The notes: a model not told the origin generated them from the letters alone. Shown: positions 28,548-39,216, counted from the first letter of the stretch. The stretch: 64,000 nt of DNA from Trichocoleus sp. FACHB-46 (GCF_014695385.1 NZ_JACJOD010000006.1:496001-560000), one strand, 5' to 3'. Made by a program: numbers and translations.

Positions 28548-29050
28548 TGCCCTGCTTAAATACTTATGTCAACCGATGTCAGCCAAATTATTGTAGCGCT
28601 CAAGGATCCCAATGCCTGGAGTTGCGATTGTCAGTTTAGAAGAAATCGTGACAAAATCTGTTAGAACTGACTCAAGCCTGAAGAGTTCGGTCAAAATTAA
28701 GTTATTCATTGGCTGATACGGCTAGAAGCGATCGCACTTTCTAGGCAGGGCTGCGCCAGATAGCTAACACCAAAAGGTTAAACCACTGCAAAATCAACTA
28801 ATTACGTGAGTTATTAGTGGTTTGCAGACAAATTCAGGGCATTCTTTCTACAGAATGTATGGTTGAAGTAACGACGATGACCGTAGATACTTGGGGATTT
28901 ACAGATGCTTTAAGGAATCTCCACGTAACTTTAGCAAGTCTTCAAGGGTTTTCCCGCATGACCTACACTACGCTTCGTCGTTTCTAGCCAGATAATTAAG
29001 GTGGAATAGGAATATTCCCAAGTGAGCGAAGTTGTAGTGGGTGATGCTGA
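28548..29050. other. Divergent region between pheT and the kinase gene
   Basis: About 500 bp containing both promoters. One small open frame (28859-28987, plus, 42 codons) is present without a clear ribosome site. No tRNA or terminator seen. Confidence 0.5.
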
Positions 29051-30658
29051 ATGAGCTACTGCATAAATCCAGCCTGTCCTAATCCTGAGAACATAACCCA
29101 CACTGAATTATGTCAGGCCTGTGGCTCTAAGCTATTGCTTCGCGATCGCTATCGAATTAGCCAAGCGCTAGGACAAGGTGGATTTGGAGCCACCTTTCTG
29201 GCAATTGATGAATCGTTGCCAGGAGAACCCAACTGTGTCCTCAAGCAGTTGCGGCCTACCTCAACCGCGCCCCACGTCCTGCAAATGGCGCGGGATTTGT
29301 TTCGTCGAGAAGCAAAAACTTTGGGCAAAATTGGTAGCCATCCCCAAGTGCCGCGTTTGCTCGATTATTTTGAAGCAAACCAAGAATTCTATCTAGTTCA
29401 GGAATACGTTGGTGGTGCCACTCTACAACAAGAGATCAAGCGAGGTGGCCCCTTAAGCGAAGCAGGAATTAAGCAATTCCTCAGCGAAATTCTGCCTGTT
29501 TTGCAATACGTCCACAGCCAACAAGTCATTCACCGCGACATTAAGCCTGCCAACATTATTCGCCGCACTCAAGATGCCAAGCTGGTACTGATTGACTTCG
29601 GTGCCGTGAAAGATCAGGTCAGCCAAACCTCCATGAGTGTGTCGGAGCAAACGGCATTAACTGCCTACGCGATTGGGACACCTGGCTATGCACCGCCAGA
29701 GCAGATGGCGATGCGTCCTGTATATGCCAGTGACATATATGCCGTCGGCGTGACTTGCATTTATCTCCTAACCGGAAAATCTCCTAAAGATTTAGACTAC
29801 GACCCAGCCACAGGGGAACTCATGTGGGAGAAGCATGTGCATGTTACGGAGCACTTTGCGAGTGTGCTGCGGAAAATGCTAGAAGTTTCGGTACGTCACC
29901 GCTTTCAGTCTGCGGCTGAAATTCTCCGAGCCTTAGATCTAGAGCCTTATCTAGACAGTCTGGCTAAGAGTATGTCAACTCAGAACCAGGGTAATCCTCA
30001 GAACCCGACTCGTCGTCAGTCAGGCGATCGCACAGATGAGACCGGTAGCCCTGTCACCGCTTCTCCCGCCGCACGGGTAGCAATGGCAATTCGAGCTCGA
30101 CAGGCAAAATCAGACTCCACGAGTTTGCAGTCAGGCATGTCTCGTAATCGAGTGTTAGCTGCGAAACCCTCCTCACTGACTGCTCTACGCAGTAAAGGGT
30201 CTACCACTGGGCAGCCAAAAGTACCACCAAAAATTGATGCCCAAGCTTTACAACTGGCTTACTCTAAAGGCCGACGTGATTTTGCAGCCTATGACTTGAG
30301 TCTCTTGAGTCTGCAACGCGCCAGTCTATCCGGAGCAATTTTTCACCAATCCAAACTGAACAACGCCAACCTCCAAGGTGCGAATCTCTTCAATGCTGAT
30401 TTTGGGCGAGCCAGCTTAAACGGCATTAATCTTCGAGATGCCAACTTGTCTAGAGCTTATTTAAGCCATGCGGACTTGGAAGGGGCTGACTTACGCGGCG
30501 CGGATCTGAGCCATGCTTATCTTGCGAATGCCAACTTGCGGGGTGCAAATCTGTGTGGCGCTAATTTGACAGGTGCTAAAGTAACGGACGAACAGTTATC
30601 TGCGGCTCGCACCAACTGGGCAACGGTGCGTCCGGGTGGTAAAAAAGGACTTTGGTAA
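29051..30658 (+). CDS. spkB: SpkB-like serine/threonine kinase with pentapeptide repeats
   Basis: Protein of 535 residues. N-terminal Cys motif (C4, C9, C21, C24 in SYCINPACPNP and LCQACGSK), then a Hanks-type kinase domain (about residues 34-300): Gly loop GQGGFGATF, Lys in VLKQL, catalytic HRDIKPANI, LIDFGAV and APPEQ. A Ser/Thr-rich linker follows, then about 16 pentapeptide repeats of A(N/D)LxG type (about 420-515). This domain order matches Synechocystis SpkB, a kinase linked to oxidative stress whose Cys motif matters for activity. No membrane segment. A GST gene lies 24 bp downstream, consistent with a redox-related unit. Confidence 0.85.
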   Translation: MSYCINPACPNPENITHTELCQACGSKLLLRDRYRISQALGQGGFGATFLAIDESLPGEPNCVLKQLRPTSTAPHVLQMARDLFRREAKTLGKIGSHPQVPRLLDYFEANQEFYLVQEYVGGATLQQEIKRGGPLSEAGIKQFLSEILPVLQYVHSQQVIHRDIKPANIIRRTQDAKLVLIDFGAVKDQVSQTSMSVSEQTALTAYAIGTPGYAPPEQMAMRPVYASDIYAVGVTCIYLLTGKSPKDLDYDPATGELMWEKHVHVTEHFASVLRKMLEVSVRHRFQSAAEILRALDLEPYLDSLAKSMSTQNQGNPQNPTRRQSGDRTDETGSPVTASPAARVAMAIRARQAKSDSTSLQSGMSRNRVLAAKPSSLTALRSKGSTTGQPKVPPKIDAQALQLAYSKGRRDFAAYDLSLLSLQRASLSGAIFHQSKLNNANLQGANLFNADFGRASLNGINLRDANLSRAYLSHADLEGADLRGADLSHAYLANANLRGANLCGANLTGAKVTDEQLSAARTNWATVRPGGKKGLW

Positions 30659-30682
30659 GTTATTTAGCCGAGGAGTCCATTC

Positions 30683-31243
30683 ATGCTCAAGCTCTATGGT
30701 GGAGCCCGTAGTCGAGCATCTATTGTGCAGTGGTATCTGGAAGAAATTGGCCTTCCCTACGAGTTTGTCTTGCTAGATATGCAGGCGGGGGCGCACTTAC
30801 AGCCTGAGTTTCTGGCGATCAACCCAATGGGGAAAGTGCCTGCGATCGCGGATGGAAACTATCACCTTTGGGAATCAGGCGCGATCTTGCTGTACTTGGC
30901 TGAGAAATATGGCCAGACCTCTACTTCATCTGAGCAGCGAGGTGAGATTGCTCAGTGGGTTTTGTTTGCTAATGCGACGCTGGGGCCAGGAATTTTTGTT
31001 GAGGCGAGTCGAGAACGGGAATCCGCCCGCCTATTTCCTGCGCTGAACCAAATTTTTGAGCAACAACCTTATTTGCTTGGCCCTGAATTTAGTGTCGCAG
31101 ATGTGGCAGTGGGGTCAATGCTAGCCTATATGCCCTTGATGCTGAAATTAGATTTCAGTGCTTATCCTGGCCTCCTAGCTTACTTAAAGCAAGTTACAGA
31201 ACGGCCAGCCTATCAAAAGGTAATGTCTGCACGTGCGACCTAA
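30683..31243 (+). CDS. Glutathione S-transferase family protein
   Basis: Protein of 186 residues with a thioredoxin-like N-terminal domain (MLKLYGGARSRASIVQWYLEE; GSH-site text NPMGKVPAI and ESGAILLYLAEKYG) and a short helical C-terminal domain (FSVADVAVGSML). The N-terminal catalytic position carries Ser (SRAS), as in beta/theta-like bacterial classes. It is shorter than the usual 200-220 residues, mainly in the C-terminal domain. It starts 24 bp after the SpkB-like kinase gene and is probably co-transcribed. Substrate unknown. Confidence 0.87.
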   Translation: MLKLYGGARSRASIVQWYLEEIGLPYEFVLLDMQAGAHLQPEFLAINPMGKVPAIADGNYHLWESGAILLYLAEKYGQTSTSSEQRGEIAQWVLFANATLGPGIFVEASRERESARLFPALNQIFEQQPYLLGPEFSVADVAVGSMLAYMPLMLKLDFSAYPGLLAYLKQVTERPAYQKVMSARAT

Positions 31244-31300
31244 TCTCTGCTGAGACTACTTGCGACCCAGGCTGTTCTCATTAAGAGCCAAAAAAAAACT

Positions 31301-31343
31301 AAAAAAGGATGGCTACTCATAAACAGAATAGCCATCCTTTTTT
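31301..31343. terminator. Bidirectional terminator between GST and psbK
   Basis: AAAAAAGGATGGCTA (31301-31315) is a perfect inverted copy of TAGCCATCCTTTTTT (31329-31343), with a 13-nt loop. It gives a T-run on both strands and serves the convergent GST (plus) and tgt-psbK (minus) units. Confidence 0.88.
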
Positions 31344-31383
31344 AATCAGGTATCTTATCGGTGATTTAGACAGGTTTATCAGC

Positions 31384-31521
31384 TTATCTAAAACCCACAG
31401 CAGCTTGCCAAACAAAGGCGAGCAGCAAGAAAAAGACTGGAATGATGGGTAAAACGTCCACTAGGGGATCGAAGATTGCGTAAGCTTCAGGCAGTTTTGC
31501 CAACAGCAGTGCTGCTTCCAT
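31384..31521 (-). CDS. psbK: Photosystem II reaction centre protein K
   Basis: A 45-residue gene. The protein begins [20 protein letters not shown] and continues with the single membrane helix ([20 protein letters not shown]) ending GFR. The [20 protein letters not shown] region after a cleaved leader is diagnostic for PsbK, a low-mass core subunit of photosystem II near CP43. It lies 100 bp downstream of tgt on the same strand, a gene order conserved in cyanobacteria, and ends at the strong bidirectional terminator. Confidence 0.95.
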   Translation of the reverse strand: MEAALLLAKLPEAYAIFDPLVDVLPIIPVFFLLLAFVWQAAVGFR

Positions 31522-31620
31522 GAATGACTCTACCTCTCCAACACAGATTTCAGAATTGGTACGTATCTTAACACGCTTTGCTGGGCGGCGCTGAGGTTAC
31601 AACGATTTTGACTGGCGCTT

Positions 31621-32763
<1,143 letters not shown>

Positions 32764-32997
32764 CTAGAAAGTGAACAACTGCTCTCTGGCAAGCAAGGTA
32801 GAGGCTAATAACAGACAAAGGCGAGAAACTTTACAGCATAGACGATGAATTACACTGGAAGGGCTACAGATGCCAATCTCCCTCATAAATCAGCTATCTT
32901 TATCTCGGCTGACTTTTGCTTCAGGGTGTTGCCATGATTGGGGTGAGATGGTCTAAGCTAACTGAAAACTCGTGTTCTTTATCTTTAGGACTGTACT

Positions 32998-33879
32998 GTG
33001 CCTAACCGCTCTCCTCTGCTTCCTCTCCTAATCGCCCTCGGTTTGTGGAGTGTGGCTCAACCCGCCTCGGCGCAAGCAATGATTCCCCACACGCTGCAAT
33101 TGAACTCGAATCAATTAGAGCAGCAGGGCCTCAGTTTAGCACAGGAAGCAGCTCAGCTGGCTCAGTTCCAGCAGTACGAATTAGCACTGTCCAGAGCGCA
33201 ATTAGCGTCTCAGTTGGCTCCTAATAATTCCCAAGTTTGGTCATTGCTTGGCAGCTTATATTTGCAAGAGACTGAGCTAGATAAGGGCATTAGGGCTTTG
33301 GAGCGGGCGCGATCGCTAGACTCCAAAAATACTGCCATTCTGTTTGCCCTGGGTTCAGCACATTTTCAAAAAGCCCAGTACGCCAAAGCGGCTGATTATC
33401 TGCAAGCAGGCTTGAAGCTAAAGCCAGATACAGCTGGAGCTTTATTTGATCTAGGCAATGCCTACTACATGCTGGAGCGCTATCAAGAAGCGATCGCTCA
33501 GTACGAAACTGCAGTAAAACAAGACCCCAAGTTTTGGCCTGCGGTCAACAACATTGGCTTGATTCGATATGAGCAAGGCTCGGTAGATGCAGCGATTAAG
33601 CAATGGCGGACTGCGGTCTCAATGGATGCCAAAGCGGCTGAGCCTCAATTAGCGCTGGCGGTGGCACTTTATAACAAAGGCGATCGCAACCAAGGATTAG
33701 TTTTGGGCGAAAAAGCGGTTGAGTTAGATAGTCGATATGGTGATTTGAAGTTCCTCAAGGAGAATCTCTGGGGCGATCGCTTACTCACAGATGCCAAGAA
33801 GCTGCTAAATACACCGAGAATCCAAGCGACCCTAGCTCGGAGCCAGCCGCAACCAACCCCTCAGCAACCTCCCCAGTAG
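32998..33879 (+). CDS. Exported tetratricopeptide repeat protein
   Basis: Protein of 293 residues from GTG 32998. Signal peptide: hydrophobic LLPLLIALGLWSVAQPASA with probable cleavage after ASAQA. Five to six TPR units follow between about residues 45 and 255 (for example FALGSAHFQKAQYAKAADYL and DLGNAYYMLERYQEAIAQYE), predicting a helical protein-binding scaffold in the periplasm or thylakoid lumen. The C-terminus is Pro/Gln-rich. No catalytic motif. It stands alone, divergent from tgt. Partner unknown; cyanobacterial TPR proteins of this type often assist photosystem assembly, but this is not shown here. Confidence 0.8.
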   Translation: MPNRSPLLPLLIALGLWSVAQPASAQAMIPHTLQLNSNQLEQQGLSLAQEAAQLAQFQQYELALSRAQLASQLAPNNSQVWSLLGSLYLQETELDKGIRALERARSLDSKNTAILFALGSAHFQKAQYAKAADYLQAGLKLKPDTAGALFDLGNAYYMLERYQEAIAQYETAVKQDPKFWPAVNNIGLIRYEQGSVDAAIKQWRTAVSMDAKAAEPQLALAVALYNKGDRNQGLVLGEKAVELDSRYGDLKFLKENLWGDRLLTDAKKLLNTPRIQATLARSQPQPTPQQPPQ

Positions 33880-34178
33880 CTACAAGCAGGAGCAAAGCCT
33901 AGGGTGCCGCTATCAATAGGAGCTAGGAGAACTCAGCTTCAGATAGCTCCTTGGTCTCATTCGTTGCTTACCTAAGTTAGGCTTACCTTGCTATAAACAT
34001 ATAAATCAGGAATCGATCAGCCAAGTAGAGACTCCTAGACAGCCTAAAACTATTGTCAGTAAGACTTGCTACAATTTCTCTAGTAGTACATTTGTATAAG
34101 ACTAGAAAAACCTGCTGTATGGTCCAAGCTAAACAGCTTCCATCAATTCAGAAATCTGGAAGGATATTTGAATTGGAT
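33880..34178. other. Convergent intergenic region
   Basis: About 300 bp between the TPR gene and the receiver gene. An 8-bp hairpin (AGGAGCTA 33918-33925 / TAGCTCCT 33944-33951) may be a weak terminator for the TPR gene, but no T-run follows. Nothing else seen. Confidence 0.4.
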
Positions 34179-34577
34179 CTAGTCTTGAGGCAATAGAGCG
34201 GTAATTTGATCGACAAACTGCTGATGATCAACGACAGGCTTGGAAATATAGCCGTCAGCTCCGCTCTGCTTCAGAAAAGTCTCGCGATCGCCCTGCATGG
34301 CATGGGCTGTAACTAGGATGATGGGAAGTTGAGCTGTCTGCGGATCTGCTTTCAGCATTTGCGTAATTTTGATGCCATCAACCGACTTGCCTTGATAAAC
34401 ACTTCGAGCCAAAGAAACATCCATCAGAATAATATCGGCTTCACCAGAGCGAGCAATCTGTATCACCTCTTCGACATTTTCTGTGTGCTTCACGGCTAAA
34501 CCCCCACGTTTTGTCAGAATTTTGCCAAAAACGCGAGCGTTTACCAAATCATCCTCCACAATTAAAACGGTTTTCAT
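34179..34577 (-). CDS. Single-domain response regulator (DivK/CheY-like)
   Basis: Stand-alone receiver domain of 132 residues with no output domain. Conserved positions: acidic pair in VLIVEDDLVN, phosphoacceptor Asp in IILMDVSLA, Thr in ILVTAHAM, Lys in YISKPV. The loop after the phospho-Asp is a few residues longer than in CheY (SLARSVYQGKSVDG), as in DivK-like proteins. The ATG at 34577 is chosen over an ATG 18 bp upstream because AAGGA sits 7 bp before it. Cognate kinase unknown; no kinase gene is adjacent. Confidence 0.88.
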   Translation of the reverse strand: MKTVLIVEDDLVNARVFGKILTKRGGLAVKHTENVEEVIQIARSGEADIILMDVSLARSVYQGKSVDGIKITQMLKADPQTAQLPIILVTAHAMQGDRETFLKQSGADGYISKPVVDHQQFVDQITALLPQD

Positions 34578-34763
34578 CTTGATTTCCTTACTCATGGCCC
34601 CACAATGCAGTAGTTTACCCTTCGGTATGCCTATGCCACATCCCTCCCGTTTGATCCTACTGTGAGGAATGCTGTAAACAGGGTCATTTGAGGTATGCTG
34701 TGCCTCACTGTTGGCAAGTTATCAAAAGATTGGTTTGAAGTCAGGAATTAAGGAATAAAGCTC

Positions 34764-37286
34764 ATGGCGAAACAGTTGAACCTGATCCAAAACGGACAGG
34801 TCATCCCCACTGCCCTGCACACAGAGATGCAACAGTCCTACCTGGAATACGCCATGAGTGTGATTGTGGGGCGGGCGTTGCCAGATGTCCGGGATGGCCT
34901 CAAGCCAGTGCATCGGCGCATTGTGTATGCCATGCATGAACTTGGCCTCACTCCCGATCGTCCCTATCGCAAATGTGCCCGTGTGGTGGGAGATGTATTG
35001 GGGAAATATCACCCCCACGGCGACCAAGCGGTTTACGACGCTTTAGTCAGGCTGGTGCAAGACTTTTCCAGTCGCTATCCGCTCTTGGCAGGGCATGGCA
35101 ACTTTGGCTCGGTGGATGATGACCCTCCCGCCGCCATGCGTTATACCGAAACTCGGCTAGCGCAGATTGGCAATGAAGGCTTGCTGAGCGAGATTGGCGA
35201 AGCCACAGTTAATTTTATTGGTAACTTTGACAACTCCCAGCAAGAACCTACCGTTCTACCTGCTCAATTGCCATTCTTGATCCTCAACGGCAGTTCTGGC
35301 ATTGCTGTGGGAATGGCGACTAATATACCTCCACACAATTTAGGCGAAGTCGTCGATGGCTTGATCGCTTTAATCGATCGCCCGCAGCTATCCGATGAGC
35401 AACTGCTAGAAATTATTCCTGGCCCCGATTTCCCGACCGGAGGAGAGATCGTGGGCAAAGAGGGAATTCGGGATGCCTACACCACAGGGCGAGGCAGCAT
35501 TCCCATGCGGGGGATTGCTCAAGTAGAAGAAGTGCCTGTGGGCAAAGGACGACAGCGCCGTACGGCAATTGTGATTACGGAGTTGCCCTATCAAGTCAAT
35601 AAAGCGGGCTTGATTGAGAAGATGGCTGACCTGGTCAACCAAGGCCGCATTGAAGGGATTGCCGACATCCGCGATGAAAGCGATCGCGATGGCATGCGGA
35701 TCGTGATTGAACTGAAACGAGATGTAAATCCGCAACTGGTGCTGCACCATCTCTACAAGCAAACCCCACTGCAGACCAACTTTGGAGCCATTCTACTGGC
35801 CTTAGTGGATGGTCAACCTCGCCAGCTAACCCTCAAGCAACTGCTACAACATTTTCTCGACTTCCGCGAAGTCACCTTGACCCGGCAATATATCAATGAG
35901 CTGAGTCAAGCCCAGAGTCGCGCCCACTTGGTAGAAGGGCTGTTAACGGCTTTATCTCACCTAGACCCTGTAATCGAGATTTTGCGTCACGCCCCAGATG
36001 GCACTACTGCCAAAATCAGCTTACAAAACGAGTTGAACCTGAGCGATCGCCAAGCCGATGCTATTTTGTCCATGCCGATGCGGCGTTTAACGGGGCTAGA
36101 GCGACAAAACTTGCAGACAGAATATGACGAACTAACCAGCCGGATGCAAAACCTGCAACGGTTGTTGGGCGATCGCCATGAACTCCTAAAAGCTTTGAAA
36201 AAAGATTTCCGGGCTTTGAAGAAAAAGCATGGAGATGTTCGCCGGACCCGCATTGCTGGCAGTAGCTCAGTGACAACCACCCCGGAAGAAGAACTGCTAG
36301 CTGAGACACCCAGCACCGAAGAGGAAACAGTCCTAGAGCTGACGCAACGCGGTTATGTCCGGCGATTATCAGTGAAAGCCTTTCAGCGGCAGAATCGCGG
36401 CAAACCTGATTCATCGGTATCTACGAAACCGGAGGAAAGCAGCGATGCCGTTAACCAGACCCTCTGGACTAACACTGCCCAAGAACTGCTGGTTGTTACC
36501 CGGAGCGGCAAAGCGTACACGATTAAGGTCGGAGATATTCCGGTTAGTGCAGGGCGCAATGCCAAGGGAACTCCTCTCGTCACGCTATTGCCCAACGCGG
36601 CTCAAGGTGATCCGGAAACGATTAGTGCCCAACTTTTAATTCCAGAACATGTTGAAGAGTTGAGTTTGGTCATGCTGACCCAACAAGGCCGAGCCAAGCG
36701 CGTACCACTCTCAGAATTTACCAACCTCACGAGTCGCGGGTTGACCGCTTTAAAGCTGAAAGATGATGATGAACTAGTGTACGCTTGTCCAGCTTTTATT
36801 GGTCAGCAAATTGTTCTAGCAACTTCTGGCGGGCGATTGCTACGCTTTGAGGTAGACGAAGACCAACTCCCGTTGATGGGACGCGCTGCCCAAGGCAACC
36901 AAGCTTTACGTCTCCGCAGGCAAGAAAGACTGGTGGGTTGTGCCGTCTTGGAAGCAGACAACCATCTACTGCTGGTATCAGAACGAGGCTATGCGAAACG
37001 GATGCCTGTCACAGCTTTGCGGCTGACTAACCGGGGTGAAATTGGTATCCAAGCGATTCAATTTACTGCCAAAACTGATAACTTGGCAGCTATGAGCGCC
37101 GCTCTGCCTAAGACTGAAGTGCTGTTGTGGACCAATCAAAACCGTTTAGCTCGCTTGACAGTCGAGACAGTGGCGATTCGGGGTAAAGATAGTCCAGGCG
37201 ATCGCCTCTTCCCGCTCAATTCTGGGGAGAAAATTGCCACGATTACAGTGCTAGAAACTTCAACTAGTTCCTTAGAGACGGATTGA
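34764..37286 (+). CDS. GyrA/ParC-family DNA topoisomerase subunit A
   Basis: Type IIA topoisomerase A subunit, 840 residues. N-terminal breakage-reunion domain: [36 protein letters not shown] and catalytic Tyr at about residue 127 in AAMRYTE. The C-terminal half (about 520-830) forms a beta-pinwheel with GxxKR-like blades. The GyrA box, canonical QRRGGKG, is degenerate (QRQNRGK near residue 545), which suggests relaxing/decatenating rather than negative supercoiling activity. The position equal to E. coli GyrA Ser83 is Gln (HGDQAVYD). Cyanobacteria often carry two A subunits; this may be the ParC-like one. gyrB/parE is not adjacent. Confidence 0.88.
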   Translation: MAKQLNLIQNGQVIPTALHTEMQQSYLEYAMSVIVGRALPDVRDGLKPVHRRIVYAMHELGLTPDRPYRKCARVVGDVLGKYHPHGDQAVYDALVRLVQDFSSRYPLLAGHGNFGSVDDDPPAAMRYTETRLAQIGNEGLLSEIGEATVNFIGNFDNSQQEPTVLPAQLPFLILNGSSGIAVGMATNIPPHNLGEVVDGLIALIDRPQLSDEQLLEIIPGPDFPTGGEIVGKEGIRDAYTTGRGSIPMRGIAQVEEVPVGKGRQRRTAIVITELPYQVNKAGLIEKMADLVNQGRIEGIADIRDESDRDGMRIVIELKRDVNPQLVLHHLYKQTPLQTNFGAILLALVDGQPRQLTLKQLLQHFLDFREVTLTRQYINELSQAQSRAHLVEGLLTALSHLDPVIEILRHAPDGTTAKISLQNELNLSDRQADAILSMPMRRLTGLERQNLQTEYDELTSRMQNLQRLLGDRHELLKALKKDFRALKKKHGDVRRTRIAGSSSVTTTPEEELLAETPSTEEETVLELTQRGYVRRLSVKAFQRQNRGKPDSSVSTKPEESSDAVNQTLWTNTAQELLVVTRSGKAYTIKVGDIPVSAGRNAKGTPLVTLLPNAAQGDPETISAQLLIPEHVEELSLVMLTQQGRAKRVPLSEFTNLTSRGLTALKLKDDDELVYACPAFIGQQIVLATSGGRLLRFEVDEDQLPLMGRAAQGNQALRLRRQERLVGCAVLEADNHLLLVSERGYAKRMPVTALRLTNRGEIGIQAIQFTAKTDNLAAMSAALPKTEVLLWTNQNRLARLTVETVAIRGKDSPGDRLFPLNSGEKIATITVLETSTSSLETD

Positions 37287-37390
37287 CAACAGATTAGCGA
37301 CAGATTCATCCAGCTACGAGGGCTAGCGACAGTGCAATCTGGCGATAAAGTCCAGTAAGCTAAATTTCAACGCTTTGGATCGCAACTATC

Positions 37391-38746
37391 GTGGCGCAGG
37401 TTGTTCTAGAAAATATCTATAAAAGCTTTGCCAGTCGGCGAGGGGAAGGGACGAGTGTTCCTGCTCCAGCGGAGCCTTTACTCGCCAACGGTATTGCGCC
37501 TGTGAGTGAGGTAGAAGCTACACCAGCCGAGCCTACAACATCGCCAACGCCTAATGTGAGCGTGTTGCGGCGCATCAACCTGACCGTGAATGACGGCGAG
37601 TTTATGGTACTGGTGGGGCCATCGGGTTGCGGAAAAAGCACCTTACTTCGGTTGATTGCTGGGCTAGAGGAGTTAACTGGAGGCAATATTTGGGTGGGCG
37701 ATCGCTTAGTCAACGAGTTACCTCCCAAAGCGCGAGATATCGCGATGGTGTTTCAGAGCTATGCGCTCTACCCGCACATGAGCGTCTACGATAATCTTGC
37801 CTTTGGCCTCAGGCGCACTAAACTAGGCAACCCAGAATTAGGCAATCCAGAATCAACCAGAACCCGGAGAAATAGCAGACAGCAAAGATTACCCGTTTGG
37901 GCTGAGAATTTGTTGGTTAGTTCTACGCGATCGCTACCTAAAGGGCTGCGTTACTGGTCGGAGCGAGAACGCGCTGTAGATGAACGAGTGCGAACCGTGG
38001 CCCAGATGCTCCAGATTGAGCCACTCTTGCACCGCTTACCCAAACAACTGTCCGGTGGACAGAAGCAGCGAGTCGCTTTGGGACGGGCGATGGCTCGCAA
38101 TCCTCAGGTTTTCTTGATGGATGAGCCCTTGTCCAACCTGGATGCCAAGCTCCGCACTGAAACTCGTGCCCAAATTGTGAAACTACAACGACAACTGGGC
38201 ACCACCACCATTTACGTTACCCACGACCAAGTGGAAGCGATGACGATGGGCGATCGCATTGCCGTGATGAATGCGGGCCAGATTCAACAGATCGCCTCAC
38301 CGCTAGAGCTGTATAACCGACCTGTAAACCGCTTTGTGGCAGAGTTCATCGGCTCCCCTACCATGAACTTCCTGTCAGTTCAGGTCAAAGCTCCCCTACT
38401 AATTACCCATCCCCAATTTCGCCTCACCTTACCCGAAGTCTGGGCTGCAACCTTGCAAAAATATGATGGGCGATCGCTCCTGCTTGGAATTCGACCAGAA
38501 CATGTAAGCGTCAGTGTACCAGCACCCAAGAATTTACCCGTCCGGGTAGAGCGAGTCGAAGCACTGGGCAATGAAACCCAAGTGCTCGTGCGTCTAGTAG
38601 GCGCTGAGACCTCAGAATCAACCTTACAAGCCCGGATTAGCCCTGACCAAGCGGTGCAGTTGGGTGAGGAGATGTGGCTTGCGATCGCCACTGACAAAAT
38701 TCACCTGTTTGAACCTGAAACAGGTCATGCTGTTTTTTCTAGGTAG
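37391..38746 (+). CDS. Sugar-type ABC transporter ATPase (MalK/UgpC-like) with insertions
   Basis: ATPase of 451 residues from GTG 37391. Core: Walker A GPSGCGKST, Q-loop MVFQSYALYPHMSV, signature LSGGQKQR, Walker B VFLMDEPLSNLDA, H-loop VTHDQ, and a C-terminal TOBE/regulatory domain (LLGIRPEHV). Two additions are unusual: about 40 Pro/Ala-rich residues after the first strand, and about 60 residues after FGLRR before the signature helix (about residues 145-205). The second insert contains a 15-bp tandem repeat. The permease genes are not adjacent, fitting a shared ATPase serving several importers. Confidence 0.85.
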   Translation: MAQVVLENIYKSFASRRGEGTSVPAPAEPLLANGIAPVSEVEATPAEPTTSPTPNVSVLRRINLTVNDGEFMVLVGPSGCGKSTLLRLIAGLEELTGGNIWVGDRLVNELPPKARDIAMVFQSYALYPHMSVYDNLAFGLRRTKLGNPELGNPESTRTRRNSRQQRLPVWAENLLVSSTRSLPKGLRYWSERERAVDERVRTVAQMLQIEPLLHRLPKQLSGGQKQRVALGRAMARNPQVFLMDEPLSNLDAKLRTETRAQIVKLQRQLGTTTIYVTHDQVEAMTMGDRIAVMNAGQIQQIASPLELYNRPVNRFVAEFIGSPTMNFLSVQVKAPLLITHPQFRLTLPEVWAATLQKYDGRSLLLGIRPEHVSVSVPAPKNLPVRVERVEALGNETQVLVRLVGAETSESTLQARISPDQAVQLGEEMWLAIATDKIHLFEPETGHAVFSR

Positions 38747-38862
38747 AGATGTATACAGAGTGAGTTGGAGCTAAGGTCCAGAAGCTAGGGGAGATATAGT
38801 TTCTGACTTTTGTGAAACTAATATCTCATCCTTATGAGAGAGGCGCTCTAATCTCAGTTAAA

Positions 38863-38880
38863 TTTACATTTATTTGCAAA
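38863..38880 (+). promoter_or_regulatory. HLR1-like (RpaB) site before the first hli gene
   Basis: Reads TTTACATTTATTTGCAAA. It fits the HLR1 consensus of two KTTACAWW octamers separated by 2 bp, with one mismatch (G for A in the second octamer). It lies 47 bp before the ATG of the first HLIP. Confidence 0.55.
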
Positions 38881-38927
38881 GCTTAACAGGCTACCTAAAA
38901 AACCAACGACCCCAGGAAGAGAAACTG

Positions 38928-39107
38928 ATGCAAAACTCTACGAAAGTAACTCCTCCCACAATGGATGATCGCAATGCTTGGCGGGTCGGTTTTACGCCTC
39001 AAGCTGAGATTTGGAATGGTCGTCTTGCCATGTTGGGATTTGTGGCAGCCGCTTTAATTGAATTGGCTTCGGGGCAAGGATTTCTACATTTCTGGGGCTT
39101 GATGTAG
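38928..39107 (+). CDS. hli: High-light-inducible (HLIP/SCP) chlorophyll a/b-binding-like protein
   Basis: Single-helix thylakoid protein of 59 residues that binds chlorophyll and carotenoid and protects photosystem assembly intermediates under high light. The CAB motif is ExWNGRLAMLGF (in AEIWNGRLAMLGFVAAALIE), one membrane helix, ending FLHFWGL. The ATG at 38928 is used, with GAAGAGAAA upstream; a frame extended to TTG 38874 would overlap the HLR1-like promoter site. It is a close paralogue of the gene 190 bp downstream. Confidence 0.93.
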   Translation: MQNSTKVTPPTMDDRNAWRVGFTPQAEIWNGRLAMLGFVAAALIELASGQGFLHFWGLM

Positions 39108-39188
39108 CCTGAACGAGGCTATCCTAAATTTCCCTGACGATAGATGGAGCGATCGCGAAAATTCACATTGCATGTAGCAAGATTATTG

Positions 39189-39216
39189 GTTACATTAGTT
39201 CACATAAGTTTATAAA
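39189..39216 (+). promoter_or_regulatory. HLR1 site and -10 element before the second hli gene
   Basis: GTTACATTAGTTCACATA (39189-39206) matches HLR1 with one mismatch (C for T). A TATAAA hexamer at 39211-39216 follows at once, so the RpaB site covers the -35 zone. The rest, 39217-39299, is the leader of the second HLIP. Confidence 0.65.

Noticed and set aside
34084-34098. AGTACATTTGTATA resembling a LexA box
   Set aside because: The second half-site fails the GTWC consensus, and it lies in a convergent gap, not in a promoter.
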